This document shows positions 63,821 through 64,000 of a stretch of DNA of 64,000 nucleotides, piece by piece (the stretch's first letter is position 1; every line of letters starts with the position of its first letter). This stretch comes from Paracoccaceae bacterium (GTDB taxonomy: Bacteria; Pseudomonadota; Alphaproteobacteria; Rhodobacterales; Rhodobacteraceae). Under the pieces are notes generated by a model that saw nothing but the letters and a program-made list of their open reading frames with translations, did not search any database and was not told where the DNA came from. The translations under genes and the position numbers were made by a program. The stretch lies in assembly GCA_022843025.1 (NCBI GenBank), contig JALHOL010000007.1:62001-126000 (forward strand), read 5' to 3'.

Positions 63821-64000
63821 TAGCCCCCGATGCGCCCCGACGGCGGCGCAGGGCGGCCAGTGTGGCGAAGGCGCCGATCAGCAGCAGGCCGCCCGCCGGA
63901 AGCGGGACGACCGCAGCATCATAGCGAACGGTCAAACCCTCGATCCGGACCTGATCCGAATTCCCCCGAACCCCGACCCCAAAGACTAGGCCCGCAGGTA
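63810..64000 (-). CDS. VPLPA-CTERM sorting-domain protein (5' part beyond window)
   Basis: The last ~63 codons of a gene entering from the right edge. The visible tail reads DQVRIEGLTVRYDAAVVPLP, followed by AGGLLLIGAFATLAALRRRR and a short GASGAMAH end. The order VPLPA, then one hydrophobic helix, then a cluster of arginines is the VPLPA-CTERM signal. It belongs to the PEP-CTERM/exosortase-related sorting class common in Rhodobacteraceae exported proteins. The eight residues after the Arg cluster are a slightly longer tail than usual. Confidence 0.8.
   Translation of the reverse strand, partial: PAGLVFGVGVRGNSDQVRIEGLTVRYDAAVVPLPAGGLLLIGAFATLAALRRRRGASGAMAH

Overview
This 64 kb window is a high-GC alphaproteobacterial chromosome segment, almost certainly from a member of the Rhodobacteraceae. 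The evidence is the order dusB(nifR3)-ntrB-ntrC-ntrY-ntrX-trkA-trkH-hfq-hflX, a fused ispDF, a DUF6456/DUF6477-type pair, a mesaconyl-CoA hydratase/isomerase pair of the R. sphaeroides kind, and a VPLPA-CTERM tail at the right edge. Nearly all of it reads as core genome. The last 1.3 kb, beyond a tRNA-Gln gene, is accessory or decayed.

Layout. 1-6.8 kb: mfd (3' end off the left edge), a small membrane protein, hemB, a YSC84/SYLF lipoprotein and a 3-hydroxyisobutyrate-dehydrogenase-like reductase. 6.9-12.9 kb: a penicillin-acylase-family hydrolase, the mesaconyl-C4-CoA hydratase/2-methylfumaryl-CoA isomerase pair, and a divergent qorB-like reductase with its HxlR regulator. 12.9-24.9 kb: the long leftward nitrogen-control/potassium/RNA-chaperone block. 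25-30.4 kb: ispDF-pgpA-cinA, a secreted PHB-depolymerase-like esterase, a COQ10/RatA-type protein, hpt with a 55-aa membrane protein, and a diheme cytochrome c. 30.5-40.2 kb: a beta-barrel protein, a GST, lipA, a LysE exporter, the DUF6456/DUF6477 pair, an MttB-family protein, guaA with a monooxygenase-fold protein, and a zinc alcohol dehydrogenase. 40.2-47.9 kb: ltrA, a DMT exporter, a FadL/OmpP1-like porin, an orphan ATPase, metA overlapping a lipoprotein hydrolase, and ppk2 with a TetR regulator. 48-53.1 kb: potA-potC-potB, a small hypothetical, and a MocR regulator divergent from a DUF1127 gene. 53.2-57.1 kb: rplM-rpsI, an SseB-type protein, a uracil-DNA-glycosylase-family gene and an NhaA homologue. 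57.4-60.6 kb: kpsT-kpsE-kdsA. 60.7-62.5 kb: a cysteine-containing conserved hypothetical and a BaiN/HI0933-type flavoprotein. 62.6-64 kb: tRNA-Gln, an orphan ORF, two coding-like fragments without starts, and the C-terminus of a VPLPA-CTERM protein.

How the genes work together. The Ntr block pairs two two-component systems; both response regulators appear to have lost the sigma-54-contacting GAFTGA loop while keeping Walker motifs and HTH domains. Meh and Mct form a two-enzyme C5-CoA module. KpsT, KpsE and KdsA supply the export ATPase, the copolymerase and the Kdo precursor for a group-2-type capsule, but no KpsM is present here. PotABC lacks a binding protein in the window.

I found no CRISPR array, transposase, intact integrase or obvious new defence system. 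The items most worth a second look are the NhaA homologue without its ion-binding aspartates, the two GAFTGA-less regulators, the intergenic palindromes around the MocR and DUF6456 genes, and the decayed region beside tRNA-Gln. Everything was read by eye; family names come from recognised motifs, not from a database search.
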